Source: JBCCFW01 sp039029535 (GTDB lineage: Bacteria > Acidobacteriota > JBCCFW01). From it: DNA of 45,799 nt. The translations under genes and the position numbers were made by a program. Positions 25,726-34,021 of the stretch are shown here, piece after piece. Numbering within the stretch: position 1 is the stretch's first letter; every line of letters starts with the position of its first letter. Location of the stretch: positions 1 to 45,799 of the forward strand of contig JBCCFW010000042.1 of the NCBI GenBank assembly GCA_039029535.1, given 5' to 3'. Below the pieces are notes generated by a model. The model was not told where the DNA came from, made no database searches, and saw nothing but the letters and a program-made list of their open reading frames with translations.

Positions 25726-25750
25726 GACGGCCTCCTCCCCGGAGGCCGTC
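25726..25750 (+). terminator. Terminator-like hairpin after ferredoxin
   Basis: Perfect 10-bp stem GACGGCCTCC/GGAGGCCGTC with a TCCCC loop, 14 nt past the stop. No T-run follows, like other hairpins in this window. Confidence 0.65.
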
Positions 25751-25955
25751 CGTTCCTGCCGGGCTCGTCTCCACTCGGGCCCGCGTCGGGGTCCCCGGCT
25801 CGTTTCGAGCCCTCCCGCCTCCGGATCCCGTCTCCCTCCGGCCGAGCCGCTGAATCTCCGCGGCCGCCGTCCGTCTCCCTCTCGTCGGAACCCCAGCCCC
25901 CCTTGCTGGCGTAATGGTCCCCGACTCAGGCACATTCCTCCGGAGGAGGCCCCCC

Positions 25956-26792
25956 ATGCGCTCAGCGTTCGCCATCGTCCTGTCCACCGCCCTGTTCACT
26001 TCCCCCGCCCTGGCCGAAGGCTGGCTGAGCTGGGGTGACGACTCCTGTGATCACGAGGCGCCCCGCGCGACCGGCATCGACCTCGACGGGGTCGACCGCA
26101 TCGTGATCGACGCCGGCGCCGGCTTCCTGAAGGTCAACGGCGGTCGTCGCGCGCAGCGTCTCGAGGCCGAGGGCACCGCCTGCTCCTCGAACGAAGACCT
26201 GCTCGACGACATCCAGCTCGAGGTGGCCCGCAAGGGCGACACCATCAAGCTGAAGACGGTCTTCCCCGAGTGGAAGAAGGCCTTCAAGGGCGTGACCATG
26301 AAGCTGGACCTCTCGGTCACGCTGCCCGACGGCATCCCCGTCGAGATCAACGACGGCAGCGGCGAGATGACCGTCACGCAGGTGCGCTCGCTCCAAGTCA
26401 GCGACGGCTCCGGCTCGATGACCATCGAGGACGTGGGCGGCGAGCTCCGCATCGACGACGGCTCCGGCAGCATCACCCTCCGCAAGATCGACGGCGACAC
26501 CAGGATCAACGACGGCTCCGGCAGCATCGACGCCTCGCTGATCGGCGGAGACCTCGACATCAACGACGGCTCCGGCAGCATCAACGTCACCGAGGTTCGC
26601 GGTGACGTCGACGTCAACGACGGCTCCGGCTCGATGTCGGTCACCGACGTGCGCGGCTCGGTCACCATCAACGACGGCTCCGGTAGCATCGACGTCCGTC
26701 GGGTCGGCGGCGGTCTCCACGTGCGCGACAGCGGCTCGGGCGGCCTGTCCTACAAGGACATCGAAGGCCGCATCAAGGTGCCGCGCTCCTGA
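25956..26792 (+). CDS. Exported DGSGS-repeat beta-solenoid protein (DUF4097-like)
   Basis: 278 residues from the ATG at 25956, preceded by GGAGGAGG; the signal peptide is MRSAFAIVLSTALFTSPALA. A first domain (VDRIVIDAGAGFLKVNGG ... LKLDLSVTLPDG-like) leads into about seven 18-residue repeats with the core INDGSGSI, such as INDGSGSINVTEVRGDVD. This regular 54-bp coding repeat predicts a beta-solenoid whose rungs turn at DGSGS. The arrangement resembles DUF4097/DUF2807-type putative adhesins. The last repeat is degenerate (VRDSGSGGLSYKDIEG). Probably periplasmic or surface exposed. Confidence 0.85.
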   Translation: MRSAFAIVLSTALFTSPALAEGWLSWGDDSCDHEAPRATGIDLDGVDRIVIDAGAGFLKVNGGRRAQRLEAEGTACSSNEDLLDDIQLEVARKGDTIKLKTVFPEWKKAFKGVTMKLDLSVTLPDGIPVEINDGSGEMTVTQVRSLQVSDGSGSMTIEDVGGELRIDDGSGSITLRKIDGDTRINDGSGSIDASLIGGDLDINDGSGSINVTEVRGDVDVNDGSGSMSVTDVRGSVTINDGSGSIDVRRVGGGLHVRDSGSGGLSYKDIEGRIKVPRS

Positions 26793-26828
26793 GTCGCTTC
26801 CGGGCGCACGAGGGAGACGACCTCCTGG

Positions 26829-26863
26829 GAGCCCTGCCTCACGGGTCCACGTGACGCAGGCTC
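26829..26863. terminator. Imperfect hairpin between convergent genes
   Basis: GAGCC-C-TGC-C-TCACG pairs with CGTGACGCAGGCTC (one bulge, one mismatch) and ends exactly at the stop of the minus-strand ImmA-like gene. Likely bidirectional terminator. Confidence 0.5.
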
Positions 26864-27679
26864 TCAGTCGTCCCAGTCGTCTCCCTCGTCCCAGTCATCG
26901 ACGCCCGCATCGGGCGTCAGCCAGATGAGGCTCAGGGACGAGCCGACCGAGAGCATGGGCACGCAGATCTCGCCGAGCGTCCAGCTCTCCTCCACCCGGC
27001 GGTCGTCGAGCCAGCTCCGCGCCGGGACCCGGGCATGGTGAATGCCCTCACGCTCCCCTCGGCACGCCGCGTGAGCCAGCGCCTCGCGTCCCACCCTCGA
27101 GCCCACGTCGCGTAGGCGGAAGAGGAAGTCGTCGGAGCGCTTGAACCACGAGAGCCTCCCCTCGCGCGCCCCGACGATCGCTCCCGGAGTCGGGCCGAGC
27201 TCTGCCGTGCGCCAGAGCGTGGCCGTGAGGCTCACCCCGAACTCGTCGGCGAGCGTCCGCACTCGGTCAGCCGTCGGCGCCCCCGCCCCGCAGCGCTCCT
27301 GGAACGCGGCCCGCGGGAGCAGGAGCTCGGCGGCGAAGGCGTTGGCCTCGAGCTCCTCACGCGACGCTCGGTAGTCGTCGATCATCTCGAGCGTGCAGCT
27401 CGCGAGCTGACTCGTGCCGCCGTGGAGCAGGAAGTGCCCGAGCTCGTGCGCGATGCAGAAACGTCGACGCGGGCTCGTCAGGCCCTCGCGAACACGGATG
27501 ATGCCGCGGTCGCCACGACGGACCAGGCGGGCCAGCGCTCCGAGCAAGGGAGCGTCGAGCACCAGCGCGCCGGCGGCGAAGGCGAGCGCGTCGAGGTCGA
27601 GCTGCGACGGCGCGTCGATGGCGTACTCGGACAACAACTCGGTCGCGCGCCGAGCAGCCCCCTCCCGATCACCTGGCAC
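26864..27679 (-). CDS. ImmA/IrrE-family metallopeptidase
   Basis: 271 residues from a GTG at 27679, 2 bp after the previous stop. The zinc site is FCIAHELGHFLLH (HExxH at 78-82), with the downstream helix REELEANAFAAELLLP (about 107-122) supplying the third ligand, as in ImmA and IrrE/PprI. Known relatives cleave DNA-binding repressors to release stress, DNA-damage or mobile-element genes. The C-terminal 130 residues are a family-variable extension with a GAREGRLSWFKRS strand and a very acidic end (DDWDEGDDWDD). The two upstream co-oriented genes (sigma-like factor and small helical protein) are natural candidates for regulation by this protease; that link is inference. Confidence 0.88.
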   Translation of the reverse strand: MPGDREGAARRATELLSEYAIDAPSQLDLDALAFAAGALVLDAPLLGALARLVRRGDRGIIRVREGLTSPRRRFCIAHELGHFLLHGGTSQLASCTLEMIDDYRASREELEANAFAAELLLPRAAFQERCGAGAPTADRVRTLADEFGVSLTATLWRTAELGPTPGAIVGAREGRLSWFKRSDDFLFRLRDVGSRVGREALAHAACRGEREGIHHARVPARSWLDDRRVEESWTLGEICVPMLSVGSSLSLIWLTPDAGVDDWDEGDDWDD

Positions 27680-27681
27680 GA

Positions 27682-28122
27682 TCAGTCCCCGGGCGTCGCG
27701 TCGTCCCGGTCGTTCCAGAGCTCGAGCAGGCGGATGTCCGCCAGGAGCGACTCCTGGTCCTCCGGCTCGATCGACTCCAGGCCGCGGTAGAGCGCGGCGA
27801 CCGGCATCTCGCCGGCGACGTAGGCCAAGAGCTCTTCGCGGACTTGCTGGATGCCGTCACGCGTGTCGTCGGCCGCGCGCTGGATCCAGCCGCGGAGGCG
27901 GTCGAGGGCCCCGCGCGCCTCGGCGAGCCGCTGCTGGCCGAGCTGACGCTCGATGAGGGCGAGACCATCGGCTTCCACGACGGCAGGGTCGAGCCCCTCG
28001 GCTCGGAGGGCCTCGCGGGAGCTGGCCAAGGTCTCGCCAGCCGCGTCGTCGAGACAGCGGTTGAGGTGGGTGAGGACGCTCTCGGGGTCGGACCCGCTGC
28101 GCTTCTTCTCTGACACGGTCAT
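27682..28122 (-). CDS. Small helical protein between sigma-like and ImmA-like genes
   Basis: 146 residues, ATG at 28122 with GGGAGAGGGG just upstream and a 4-bp overlap (ATGA) with the sigma-like gene. Predicted almost entirely helical from Ala/Leu/Glu/Arg periodicity (LTHLNRCLDDAAGETLASSREAL, LIERQLGQQRLAEARGALDRL), with an acidic C-terminus. No DNA-binding motif or membrane segment is seen. I do not recognise the family. Its position makes an anti-sigma factor or an ImmA substrate plausible, but nothing in the sequence proves this. Confidence 0.75.
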   Translation of the reverse strand: MTVSEKKRSGSDPESVLTHLNRCLDDAAGETLASSREALRAEGLDPAVVEADGLALIERQLGQQRLAEARGALDRLRGWIQRAADDTRDGIQQVREELLAYVAGEMPVAALYRGLESIEPEDQESLLADIRLLELWNDRDDATPGD

Positions 28123-28709
28123 CGCCCCTCTCCCGCCGCGGCGCGATGACGCTCGACCCGACGGCGGATGGTGCGGAGGTGGTTGTTGACGTCCTTGACC
28201 TCGAGCCCGAGCTCGATGGCGATCTCCTTGGGGGTCGCCCCCTCTTCCATCTGAGCGAGCACTTGGCAGAGCACGGGATCGTCCGCGACCAAGCTGCGGA
28301 TCCGCTCGAGCTCCTCGGCGGCCTCCAGCTGCTGCTGCTGGGTCGCGCGATGCCGGATCGCCGGCACGCCGTGAGCCTCGGCGTCGTCGGCGTCGTGGCC
28401 CGAGCGAGTGAGATGGTCGCTCGAGCGCACGAGGTTGCTCAGGAGGCTGTCGACGACGTCCCGGAGATGGTTGAGCAGCTCCGGTCGCGCCTGAGCATCC
28501 CAGGCCCGTCGTCCGTCCAGCACTCGGATGATCGCCTCCAAGGCGAGGTCCTTCGCGTCGTTGCCCTCAGGTAGCTGGGCCCGCCAGCGGCGGCGGCGCC
28601 ACTCACCCCGGGCGTAGAGGGTGAGCCGGTTGACCAGGAGCCTGCGCTCCTCGTCACCCATGGACTGGAAGGCCCGAGCGGCGTCGTTGGATGACTGCTG
28701 GGTCATCAC
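28119..28709 (-). CDS. Sigma-70/ECF-like RNA polymerase sigma factor
   Basis: 196 residues from a GTG at 28709 (ATG at 28706 also possible; GAGGA lies 8 nt upstream of the GTG). The N-terminal half has sigma region-2-like features (DEERRLLVNRLTLYARGEWRRRRW, AKDLALEAIIRVLDGRRAWD, LLNHLRDVVDSLLSNLVRSSDHL). A variable His/Asp linker follows. The C-terminal helix-turn-helix (LAQMEEGATPKEIAIELGLEVKDVNNHLRTIRRRV) matches sigma region 4. It heads a three-gene operon with overlapping or abutting reading frames. Family assignment is by pattern only; it may be a sigma-like DNA-binding regulator rather than a true sigma factor. Confidence 0.78.
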   Translation of the reverse strand: MMTQQSSNDAARAFQSMGDEERRLLVNRLTLYARGEWRRRRWRAQLPEGNDAKDLALEAIIRVLDGRRAWDAQARPELLNHLRDVVDSLLSNLVRSSDHLTRSGHDADDAEAHGVPAIRHRATQQQQLEAAEELERIRSLVADDPVLCQVLAQMEEGATPKEIAIELGLEVKDVNNHLRTIRRRVERHRAAAGEGR

Positions 28710-29091
28710 GGCCGGCGTCCTCGGGCCACCGGGTTCCGTCTCCTCCTGCTGACCATGTCCGCGATCTTGCCATCCACGGAGGGATTCGAGGACCGGCGCG
28801 AAAAAAGTGGAGAAAGGTTGGCGAAATCCGGGGGGACCTCAGCAGTAGACCTGACGGGCTGGTGGTGGTCGGTGCAGGCCGACCGGACCGCGTCGCCGGA
28901 GGAGCCGACCGCTCGGACGAGTGGCTCCGCGTCGCCGGCGACGGGTCCTTGCCGCCTCGTGGGGGGAGCTCCGCGGCGGCCCGTCGCCCCAACGACGTCG
29001 GCCCTCCGCCACCGGATTCCGCTCTCGGGGGAGAGCGGTCCCGACCGTCACCTCGTCATCGAGACGTTCCTCGATGACTCAAGGAGTCGTC
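28710..29091. other. Divergent intergenic region of the sigma/ImmA locus
   Basis: 382 bp separating divergent operons. An A-rich patch (GCGAAAAAAGTGGAG near 28798-28812) stands out from the GC-rich surroundings. No consensus -35/-10 pair was found, which would fit promoters read by the alternative sigma factor. No credible ORF. Confidence 0.45.
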
Positions 29092-29688
29092 ATGCTGATC
29101 TCACTCATCGATTTCGTGGACTTCGCGCAGCGCTCGGGCTCACCTCGTCTGACCAAGGTTCGGCAGGTCAAGGACCGCGGCGAGTACGACCCGCGCTGCG
29201 ACTTCTGGCGTGCCTTCCGCGAGGCGGTGAAGGAGCTCCATGCGGCCGGAGACCCGGACCGCAAGCGCCTCGACCAGCTCCTCGAGGAGCTCACGGACCC
29301 GAAGAAGCACGGGCCCTACGCGGAGGCCATCGCGGGCTACAAGCGCTTCCTGGGACGCAAGAATCCACTCTGGTTCCGACCCCGGTCGACGCGCTGGCGA
29401 GCGGCCGGCGTGAGCGTCCGGGTGAACCCGGAGATCGGGCTCCAGCTCTCGGGCGTCCGTCATCACCCCCAGCTCTACCCCACGAACGAGCCGCTGGCGA
29501 AGAAGCGACTCAACGCCATCCCGCTGCTCATGCAGCAGGCCTACGGCGACGAGGAGAACGGCACCTGCTTCGGCGTGCTCGACGTCCAGCGGGGCAAGCT
29601 CCACGCCACGGCCTCGCCCGACCCGAAGCTGCTGCCGCTGCTCATCGGTGAAGCGGCAGGCTTCGCTGCCATGTGGGAGCAGCTCTAG
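29092..29688 (+). CDS. Unknown soluble protein divergent from sigma/ImmA operon
   Basis: 198 residues from the ATG at 29092, chosen because AAGGAG lies 5 nt upstream; an ATG six codons earlier is possible. Starts MLISLIDFVDFAQRSGSPRLTKVRQVKDR, and continues FWRAFREAVKELH, VSVRVNPEIGLQLSGVRHH, PLAKKRLNAIPLLMQQAY, FGVLDVQRGKLHA and LLPLLIGEAAGFAAMWEQL. No membrane segment or signal peptide; mixed alpha/beta. I have the impression of a conserved hypothetical family found near ImmA-type genes, but cannot name it. Its stop overlaps the next gene's GTG (TAGTG). Confidence 0.78.
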   Translation: MLISLIDFVDFAQRSGSPRLTKVRQVKDRGEYDPRCDFWRAFREAVKELHAAGDPDRKRLDQLLEELTDPKKHGPYAEAIAGYKRFLGRKNPLWFRPRSTRWRAAGVSVRVNPEIGLQLSGVRHHPQLYPTNEPLAKKRLNAIPLLMQQAYGDEENGTCFGVLDVQRGKLHATASPDPKLLPLLIGEAAGFAAMWEQL

Positions 29689-29990
29689 TGGTGGCGGCCA
29701 AGGAGGAGGCGGCGAAGGGAGTGGCTCCGGGGGGAGGAGCCGATCCCGACTTCATCCGGTCCGAGGTGCGCACGCTGTGGTCGTCTCACTGCCTGGGGCA
29801 GTCGGTCACCAGCGGACGTCACGGCACCGACATGAACGGCGCGTTCTGCTGGTGGGTGGAAGTCTCGGCTTCGCGGCCCGACCTCCTGGCGGCGGTCAAG
29901 GCCAGTCAGGGCCGGGACCGTGAGGACCCGTGGACGACCGTGCGCCGTTGGCTGCTCGGCTCGACCAGCGACACGCGTCGGAGGAGGTGA
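29688..29990 (+). CDS. Small unknown protein coupled to 29092-29688
   Basis: 100 residues from the GTG at 29688 that overlaps the upstream stop by one base. Lys/Gly-rich start (VVAAKEEAAKGVAPGGG), then a compact region DFIRSEVRTLWSSHCLGQSV, HGTDMNGAFCWWVEVSA, PWTTVRRWLLGS. The C-terminus is basic (DTRRRR). No family recognised. One-base overlap and a shared strand suggest it acts with the upstream product. Confidence 0.65.
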   Translation: MVAAKEEAAKGVAPGGGADPDFIRSEVRTLWSSHCLGQSVTSGRHGTDMNGAFCWWVEVSASRPDLLAAVKASQGRDREDPWTTVRRWLLGSTSDTRRRR

Positions 29991-30035
29991 GCCGGGCTCC
30001 GGGCTCGCGACACGCTGCCGGCGGGCGCCGCCGGC

Positions 30036-30041
30036 TACAAT
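30036..30041 (+). promoter_or_regulatory. -10-like TACAAT just before lipA
   Basis: TACAAT ends 5 nt before the lipA ATG, a spacing that would yield a leaderless mRNA; there is no Shine-Dalgarno sequence between. No -35 consensus is visible, so support is limited. Confidence 0.35.
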
Positions 30042-30046
30042 GTCGC

Positions 30047-30994
30047 ATGTCCGACCTGGTCCCCCTCGAGATCCCCGCCCGACGCTCGGGCCCGGCCCGG
30101 CCGGTGACCGACGACGGCGTCCGCCAGAGGCTCCCGCCCTGGCTCCGCGTGCGTCTGCCCGGCGGGGAGGGCTACCGGGAGCTCAAGTCGCTCACGGCGG
30201 AGCTCTCGCTGCACACGGTCTGCGAGGAGGCCTCCTGCCCGAACGTCGGCGAGTGCTGGAGCGCGCGCGAGCTGACGATCATGATCCTCGGCGACACCTG
30301 CACGCGCTCCTGCGGCTTCTGTGACGTCAAGACCGGTCGGCCCAAGCCAGCCGACGCGGGTGAGCCGAGCCGAGCCGCCGAGGCGCTGTCGCGGTTGGAC
30401 CTGCAGCACGCGGTGGTCACCTCGGTCGATCGCGACGAGCTGCCCGACCTCGGCGCCGGCCACTGGGCGGAGACCATCCGCCTCATCAAGGAACGCTGCG
30501 GGGGCATGACCCTCGAGGTGCTCGTGCCCGACTTCCAGGGTCGTCCCGAGCTCATCGACCTCGTCCTCGCCGCGCGCCCCGACGTGTTCGCGCACAACGT
30601 CGAGACGGTCGCCCGTCTCTGCAAGCAGGTGCGTCCCCAGGCGCGCTCGGAGCGCAGCCTCGCGGTGCTCGCCCAGGCGGCGGGTCACGGCCTGCTCACC
30701 AAGACCGGCGTGATGCTCGGTCTCGGTGAGACCCGCGAGGAGCTGACCGAGCTGTTCACGGCCCTCGGTGAGGCGCAGGTCGACATCCTGACGCTCGGCC
30801 AGTATCTCCGACCGTCGCGGCGGCACCTGCCGGTCGAGCGCTTCGTGCCGCCGGAGGAGTTCGACGAGCTGGCCGACGAGGCTCGCGGACTCGGGCTCCG
30901 TCACGTCGAGGCGGGCCCCCTCGTGCGCTCGTCCTATCGCGCCGGTCGGCAGGCCCGTCAGCTTCGGCCGCGTCCGGTAGCAGACGCTGAATGA
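30047..30994 (+). CDS. lipA: Lipoyl synthase
   Basis: 315 residues from the ATG at 30047; the frame is open further upstream without family similarity. Radical-SAM enzyme inserting two sulfurs into protein-bound octanoyl groups to make lipoyl cofactor. The auxiliary cluster motif is C59-x4-C64-x5-C70 (CEEASCPNVGEC). The radical-SAM cluster is C85-x3-C89-x2-C92 (CTRSCGFC). The C-terminal RSSY motif (VRSSYRAG), whose Ser ligates the auxiliary cluster, is present. Other family phrases are MILGDTCT, FAHNVETV, TKTGVMLGLGE and LGQYLRPS. Full length. No lipB neighbour in the window. Confidence 0.97.
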   Translation: MSDLVPLEIPARRSGPARPVTDDGVRQRLPPWLRVRLPGGEGYRELKSLTAELSLHTVCEEASCPNVGECWSARELTIMILGDTCTRSCGFCDVKTGRPKPADAGEPSRAAEALSRLDLQHAVVTSVDRDELPDLGAGHWAETIRLIKERCGGMTLEVLVPDFQGRPELIDLVLAARPDVFAHNVETVARLCKQVRPQARSERSLAVLAQAAGHGLLTKTGVMLGLGETREELTELFTALGEAQVDILTLGQYLRPSRRHLPVERFVPPEEFDELADEARGLGLRHVEAGPLVRSSYRAGRQARQLRPRPVADAE

Positions 30995-30996
30995 CT

Positions 30997-31016
30997 GCGG
31001 ACGCAGCGACGTCCGC
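30997..31016 (+). terminator. Short hairpin after lipA
   Basis: GCGGAC/GTCCGC 6-bp stem with an 8-nt loop, 2 nt past the lipA stop; no T-run. Weak candidate. Confidence 0.3.
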
Positions 31017-31054
31017 TCCCTGATGTCCCTTCTCCTTCCGCCCGGGAGGTGACC

Positions 31055-32230
31055 ATGATCCGCCGTCGTCTCGTCTCGTCCCTCCTCACCATCACCGCGC
31101 TCGGCGCCGTCTCCCTGGACGCCGCGCACGCGCTCGAGCCCGTGCGCCCCGACGCCGAGCAGCTCACGCGCTCGGGTTGGCAGCCGGCCTCCGAAGCGGG
31201 TCACTTCCTCGCGGTGGACCGACCGCGGATGCCTGCGGCCGACGCCGTCACCGCCTTGCTCGGGGGCGACCCTGGCGCCCTCTCGCGCCCCGGCGTGCAT
31301 GAAGGAGCCGAGCGGGTCTCGCTTCCCATCGCGGCGATCCCGGGACTGCTCCAACGCGAGGGCGAGGGCGCTGCTGCGATCGCCACCTGGCACGGGCGGA
31401 TGAACGTCGTCGAGCTCGGCAAGGACACGCTCGCGTTCGAGCTCGACCTCCCGCCCTACCGCTCACCGCTCCCGTCTTATCAGGTCAGCCCACGCTTCCA
31501 CGTCCGCGACGACGGCCGCACGGTGCTCGAGTCGGTCGAGGATCCGGCGCAGCGCGCCCGTCCGACGATGCTGCGAACGGACCCGACACGACGCTTCGGC
31601 GGGAGCCAGCTCGTCTCGACGACGCAGCTCCCGGACACGGGCACCGTCACGGCCGAGCTGGAGGTCACGCGCTTGAAAGACCCGCTGCACGCCGACGGCC
31701 TGGTCGTGACGACCGACGGCGGCGCGAGCTGGACACGACTCGCCATCGAGAAGGAACGCGAGGGCACGCACGCGCTCATGCCGCGTCACGTCTTCTCGGT
31801 GGGCCGGGGTGACTCTCGTCGGCTCCACGTCTTCCTCGCACCGCGTCGTGAGCTGTCGGCCGCAATGTTCTTCCGAGTCTCGGCCAGCGAGGGGCGCGCC
31901 GTGCCTGTCGCGAGCCCGATCCCCGAGGACGCCGAGTGGACGGCCGAGCCGAGCGACCTGCGTCTCGATGCTCAGGGTCGGCTCGAGGCACTGGTCATGG
32001 CGCACGACCCGCGGACCAAGCGCTTGCAGGGTCAGCTCTCGGTCGAGTCCTGGGGCGCCCATCTCCGACAGGTCGACGGGAAGTGGGTCGAGCTCGAGCG
32101 CTTCCCGCTGCCTGGTGACGCGCGTCTGTTCCAGCTCCGGTTCGACGACTCGAAGGCCGACGTCTTCCGACTGGAGGACGTCGATGGCGCGTTCGCAATG
32201 CGGCCGCGGAAGAAGAACGCCAAGGGCTGA
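31055..32230 (+). CDS. Secreted protein of unknown function
   Basis: 391 residues from the ATG at 31055, with GGGAGG 5 nt upstream (a GTG two codons earlier lies within the ribosome site). Signal peptide MIRRRLVSSLLTITALGAVSLDAAHA. The mature part is beta-rich: FLAVDRPRMPAADAVTALL, MNVVELGKDTLAFELDLPPY, LVVTTDGGASWTRLAIEKE, RLHVFLAPRRELSAAMFFRV. The DGGASWTRL phrase is like the Asp-box turns of sialidase/BNR-type propellers, but only one is clear. Basic C-terminus (RPRKKNAKG). Function not recognised. Confidence 0.75.
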   Translation: MIRRRLVSSLLTITALGAVSLDAAHALEPVRPDAEQLTRSGWQPASEAGHFLAVDRPRMPAADAVTALLGGDPGALSRPGVHEGAERVSLPIAAIPGLLQREGEGAAAIATWHGRMNVVELGKDTLAFELDLPPYRSPLPSYQVSPRFHVRDDGRTVLESVEDPAQRARPTMLRTDPTRRFGGSQLVSTTQLPDTGTVTAELEVTRLKDPLHADGLVVTTDGGASWTRLAIEKEREGTHALMPRHVFSVGRGDSRRLHVFLAPRRELSAAMFFRVSASEGRAVPVASPIPEDAEWTAEPSDLRLDAQGRLEALVMAHDPRTKRLQGQLSVESWGAHLRQVDGKWVELERFPLPGDARLFQLRFDDSKADVFRLEDVDGAFAMRPRKKNAKG

Positions 32231-32314
32231 GCGCGACCCCAACAGCGAGACCAAGGAGCGAGCCCTTCTTCCTGTCAGGTCTCGTCGTGACGTCGGCAAC
32301 TCCTCATCACTGCT

Positions 32315-32335
32315 CGATCGAGACGGTCTCGATCG
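32315..32335. promoter_or_regulatory. 21-bp palindrome directly upstream of ribosome site
   Basis: Perfect arms CGATCGAGAC and GTCTCGATCG around a central G at 32325. It abuts the GGCGGAGGAGG ribosome site of the next gene. It could be an operator, or a leader hairpin controlling translation (although a one-base loop forces the stem to open slightly). Confidence 0.5.
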
Positions 32336-32350
32336 GCGGAGGAGGTGCTC

Positions 32351-33955
32351 ATGCGACTCGTCGTCTTCTTCGTCTTCGTTTTTTCCCTCATCACTTCGGA
32401 TGCCCGCGCCCAGAGGACGGCCTCACCGGTGCCGCTGGACGGCATCCGTCTCCGGCCCGAAGGCCTGCTCCAATTCGACTCGATGGCGACCTTCCAGTCC
32501 ACGCTGCGAGCGCTGGAGGAGGTGACGTCCCGTCCGGAGCCACCGCCGGAGCGCGGAGGCACGGACTACGGCGACCCTCGTGACGGACGCGAGGACGAGG
32601 ACGACGACAGCGAGCCCGACGAGCCACTTCTCGACGCCTTCGAGACGGCCCTCGGCTTCGCTTCCTTCCGCCAGGTTCTCCTGAAGGAAGAGGACGCCTT
32701 GCTCGAGGCGGGCGTCGACCCGGAGAACATCAAGGTCGATCTCCACTACGTCAACGACGACATCCTGCGCACGGTGCTGAACGCCGACCTCGAGGTCATG
32801 ATCGGTCGCAGCATCTTCAAGTTCATCAACCGAGGGCTGCTCGTCGAGATCACCGACGGTGACTTCCTCACGCTGGAGGAAGTCCAGCTCGTACAGGACT
32901 GCGCGCTGGTCAGCCTGAACGCGGAGATCGAGCGCATTCTCCTGATCGAGGAGACGCAGCCGCTCGCGATCTCCGGCCAGCTCATCTCCGAGGCGGTGCG
33001 GACCCTCCGGCCCTCGGGCACGAACCTTCACTTCCACCTCATTCACTCCGACAAGACCCAGAACGAGTGCGACGCCGCGTTCACCTGCCAGTCGCTCGGT
33101 GACTTCAACTACTCCTTCACGAACCTCTCCGACTGCGCCGCCCCCATGGAGTACCTGTGGGACTTCGACGACGGCGTCACCTCCGCCGCCACGAGCCCCA
33201 ACCACGTGTTCCCGGGGCCGGGCACTTACGACGTGAAGCTCACGGTCCACGACGCCAACGGCGAGGTGGGAGTCGTGATCAAGACCATCGTGATCGGTGA
33301 GTGCAACGCGGACTTCCACTGGAACGCCAACGGCGGCACCGTCTCGTTCAACAACGACTCGACGGGCGGCACGACCTTCGAATGGGACTTCGGCGACGCC
33401 ACCACCGGCAACGTGGAGAACCCGCTTCACGTGTACGCGGCCTCGGGGAGCTTCGAGGTCTGCGTGACGGTCACCAACGCCAGCGGCTGCACGGACCGGC
33501 ATTGCGAGCTCGTGACGGTCGAGATCGACAATTGCTGTCGACGTCAGTCACGCCAGAAGGAGAAGGACCACCCCTATGCCAGCGGTCAGCGTCGTCTCAA
33601 GACGAAGATCGCTCAGACCAACATCGGGGTGCTGGGCATCCACAAGATCAAGGCCCGGACCGTGAACTACAAGAAGAAGAGCAACGGCAACTGGAAGAAG
33701 GAGAAGGCCGACGTCATCTCCGCCGCGCTCGGCGGCGAAGTCTTCACCGAGAGCGCGGCCGGCGCCGACTGTGCCGTGGCCCAACCCCTGATGGGTGCCG
33801 AGATCCGTCAGGACAAGAAGACGGCCAAGCACGTCAACAGCCACTCGGCCACGCTCTGGACGCGACCGGGATCGGCGATCTCGGCCCATGCCGCCATCGA
33901 CGGCGGCTCGACCTACAACGCCACCATGTCGCTCCACGACCGCAACTGCCCCTGA
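32351..33955 (+). CDS. Exported protein with two PKD domains
   Basis: 534 residues from the ATG at 32351 with GGAGG upstream. Signal peptide MRLVVFFVFVFSLITSDARA. Residues about 20-80 include a low-complexity acidic stretch (DGREDEDDDSEPDEP). A unique alpha/beta region follows to about 235. Two PKD domains come next: about 238-316 (YLWDFDDGVTS, YDVKLTVHD) and about 317-394 (FEWDFGDATTG, FEVCVTVTN). A Lys-rich C-terminal region begins CCRRQSRQKEKDH and ends DRNCP. PKD domains usually mediate extracellular binding. Overall function unknown. It sits in convergent arrangement with the next gene across a strong hairpin. Confidence 0.82.
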   Translation: MRLVVFFVFVFSLITSDARAQRTASPVPLDGIRLRPEGLLQFDSMATFQSTLRALEEVTSRPEPPPERGGTDYGDPRDGREDEDDDSEPDEPLLDAFETALGFASFRQVLLKEEDALLEAGVDPENIKVDLHYVNDDILRTVLNADLEVMIGRSIFKFINRGLLVEITDGDFLTLEEVQLVQDCALVSLNAEIERILLIEETQPLAISGQLISEAVRTLRPSGTNLHFHLIHSDKTQNECDAAFTCQSLGDFNYSFTNLSDCAAPMEYLWDFDDGVTSAATSPNHVFPGPGTYDVKLTVHDANGEVGVVIKTIVIGECNADFHWNANGGTVSFNNDSTGGTTFEWDFGDATTGNVENPLHVYAASGSFEVCVTVTNASGCTDRHCELVTVEIDNCCRRQSRQKEKDHPYASGQRRLKTKIAQTNIGVLGIHKIKARTVNYKKKSNGNWKKEKADVISAALGGEVFTESAAGADCAVAQPLMGAEIRQDKKTAKHVNSHSATLWTRPGSAISAHAAIDGGSTYNATMSLHDRNCP

Positions 33956-33980
33956 GGAAATCCCTGGCCGATTCACTGGA

Positions 33981-34007
33981 GGCGGCGGGGAGCCACTCCC
34001 CGCCGCC
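33981..34007. terminator. Strong bidirectional hairpin
   Basis: Perfect 12-bp stem GGCGGCGGGGAG/CTCCCCGCCGCC with a CCA loop between convergent stops at 33955 and 34022. Nearly identical hairpins recur at 35784 and 35894, on the other side of the neighbouring gene. Confidence 0.75.
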
Positions 34008-34021
34008 GGAGTCGATCGGGC

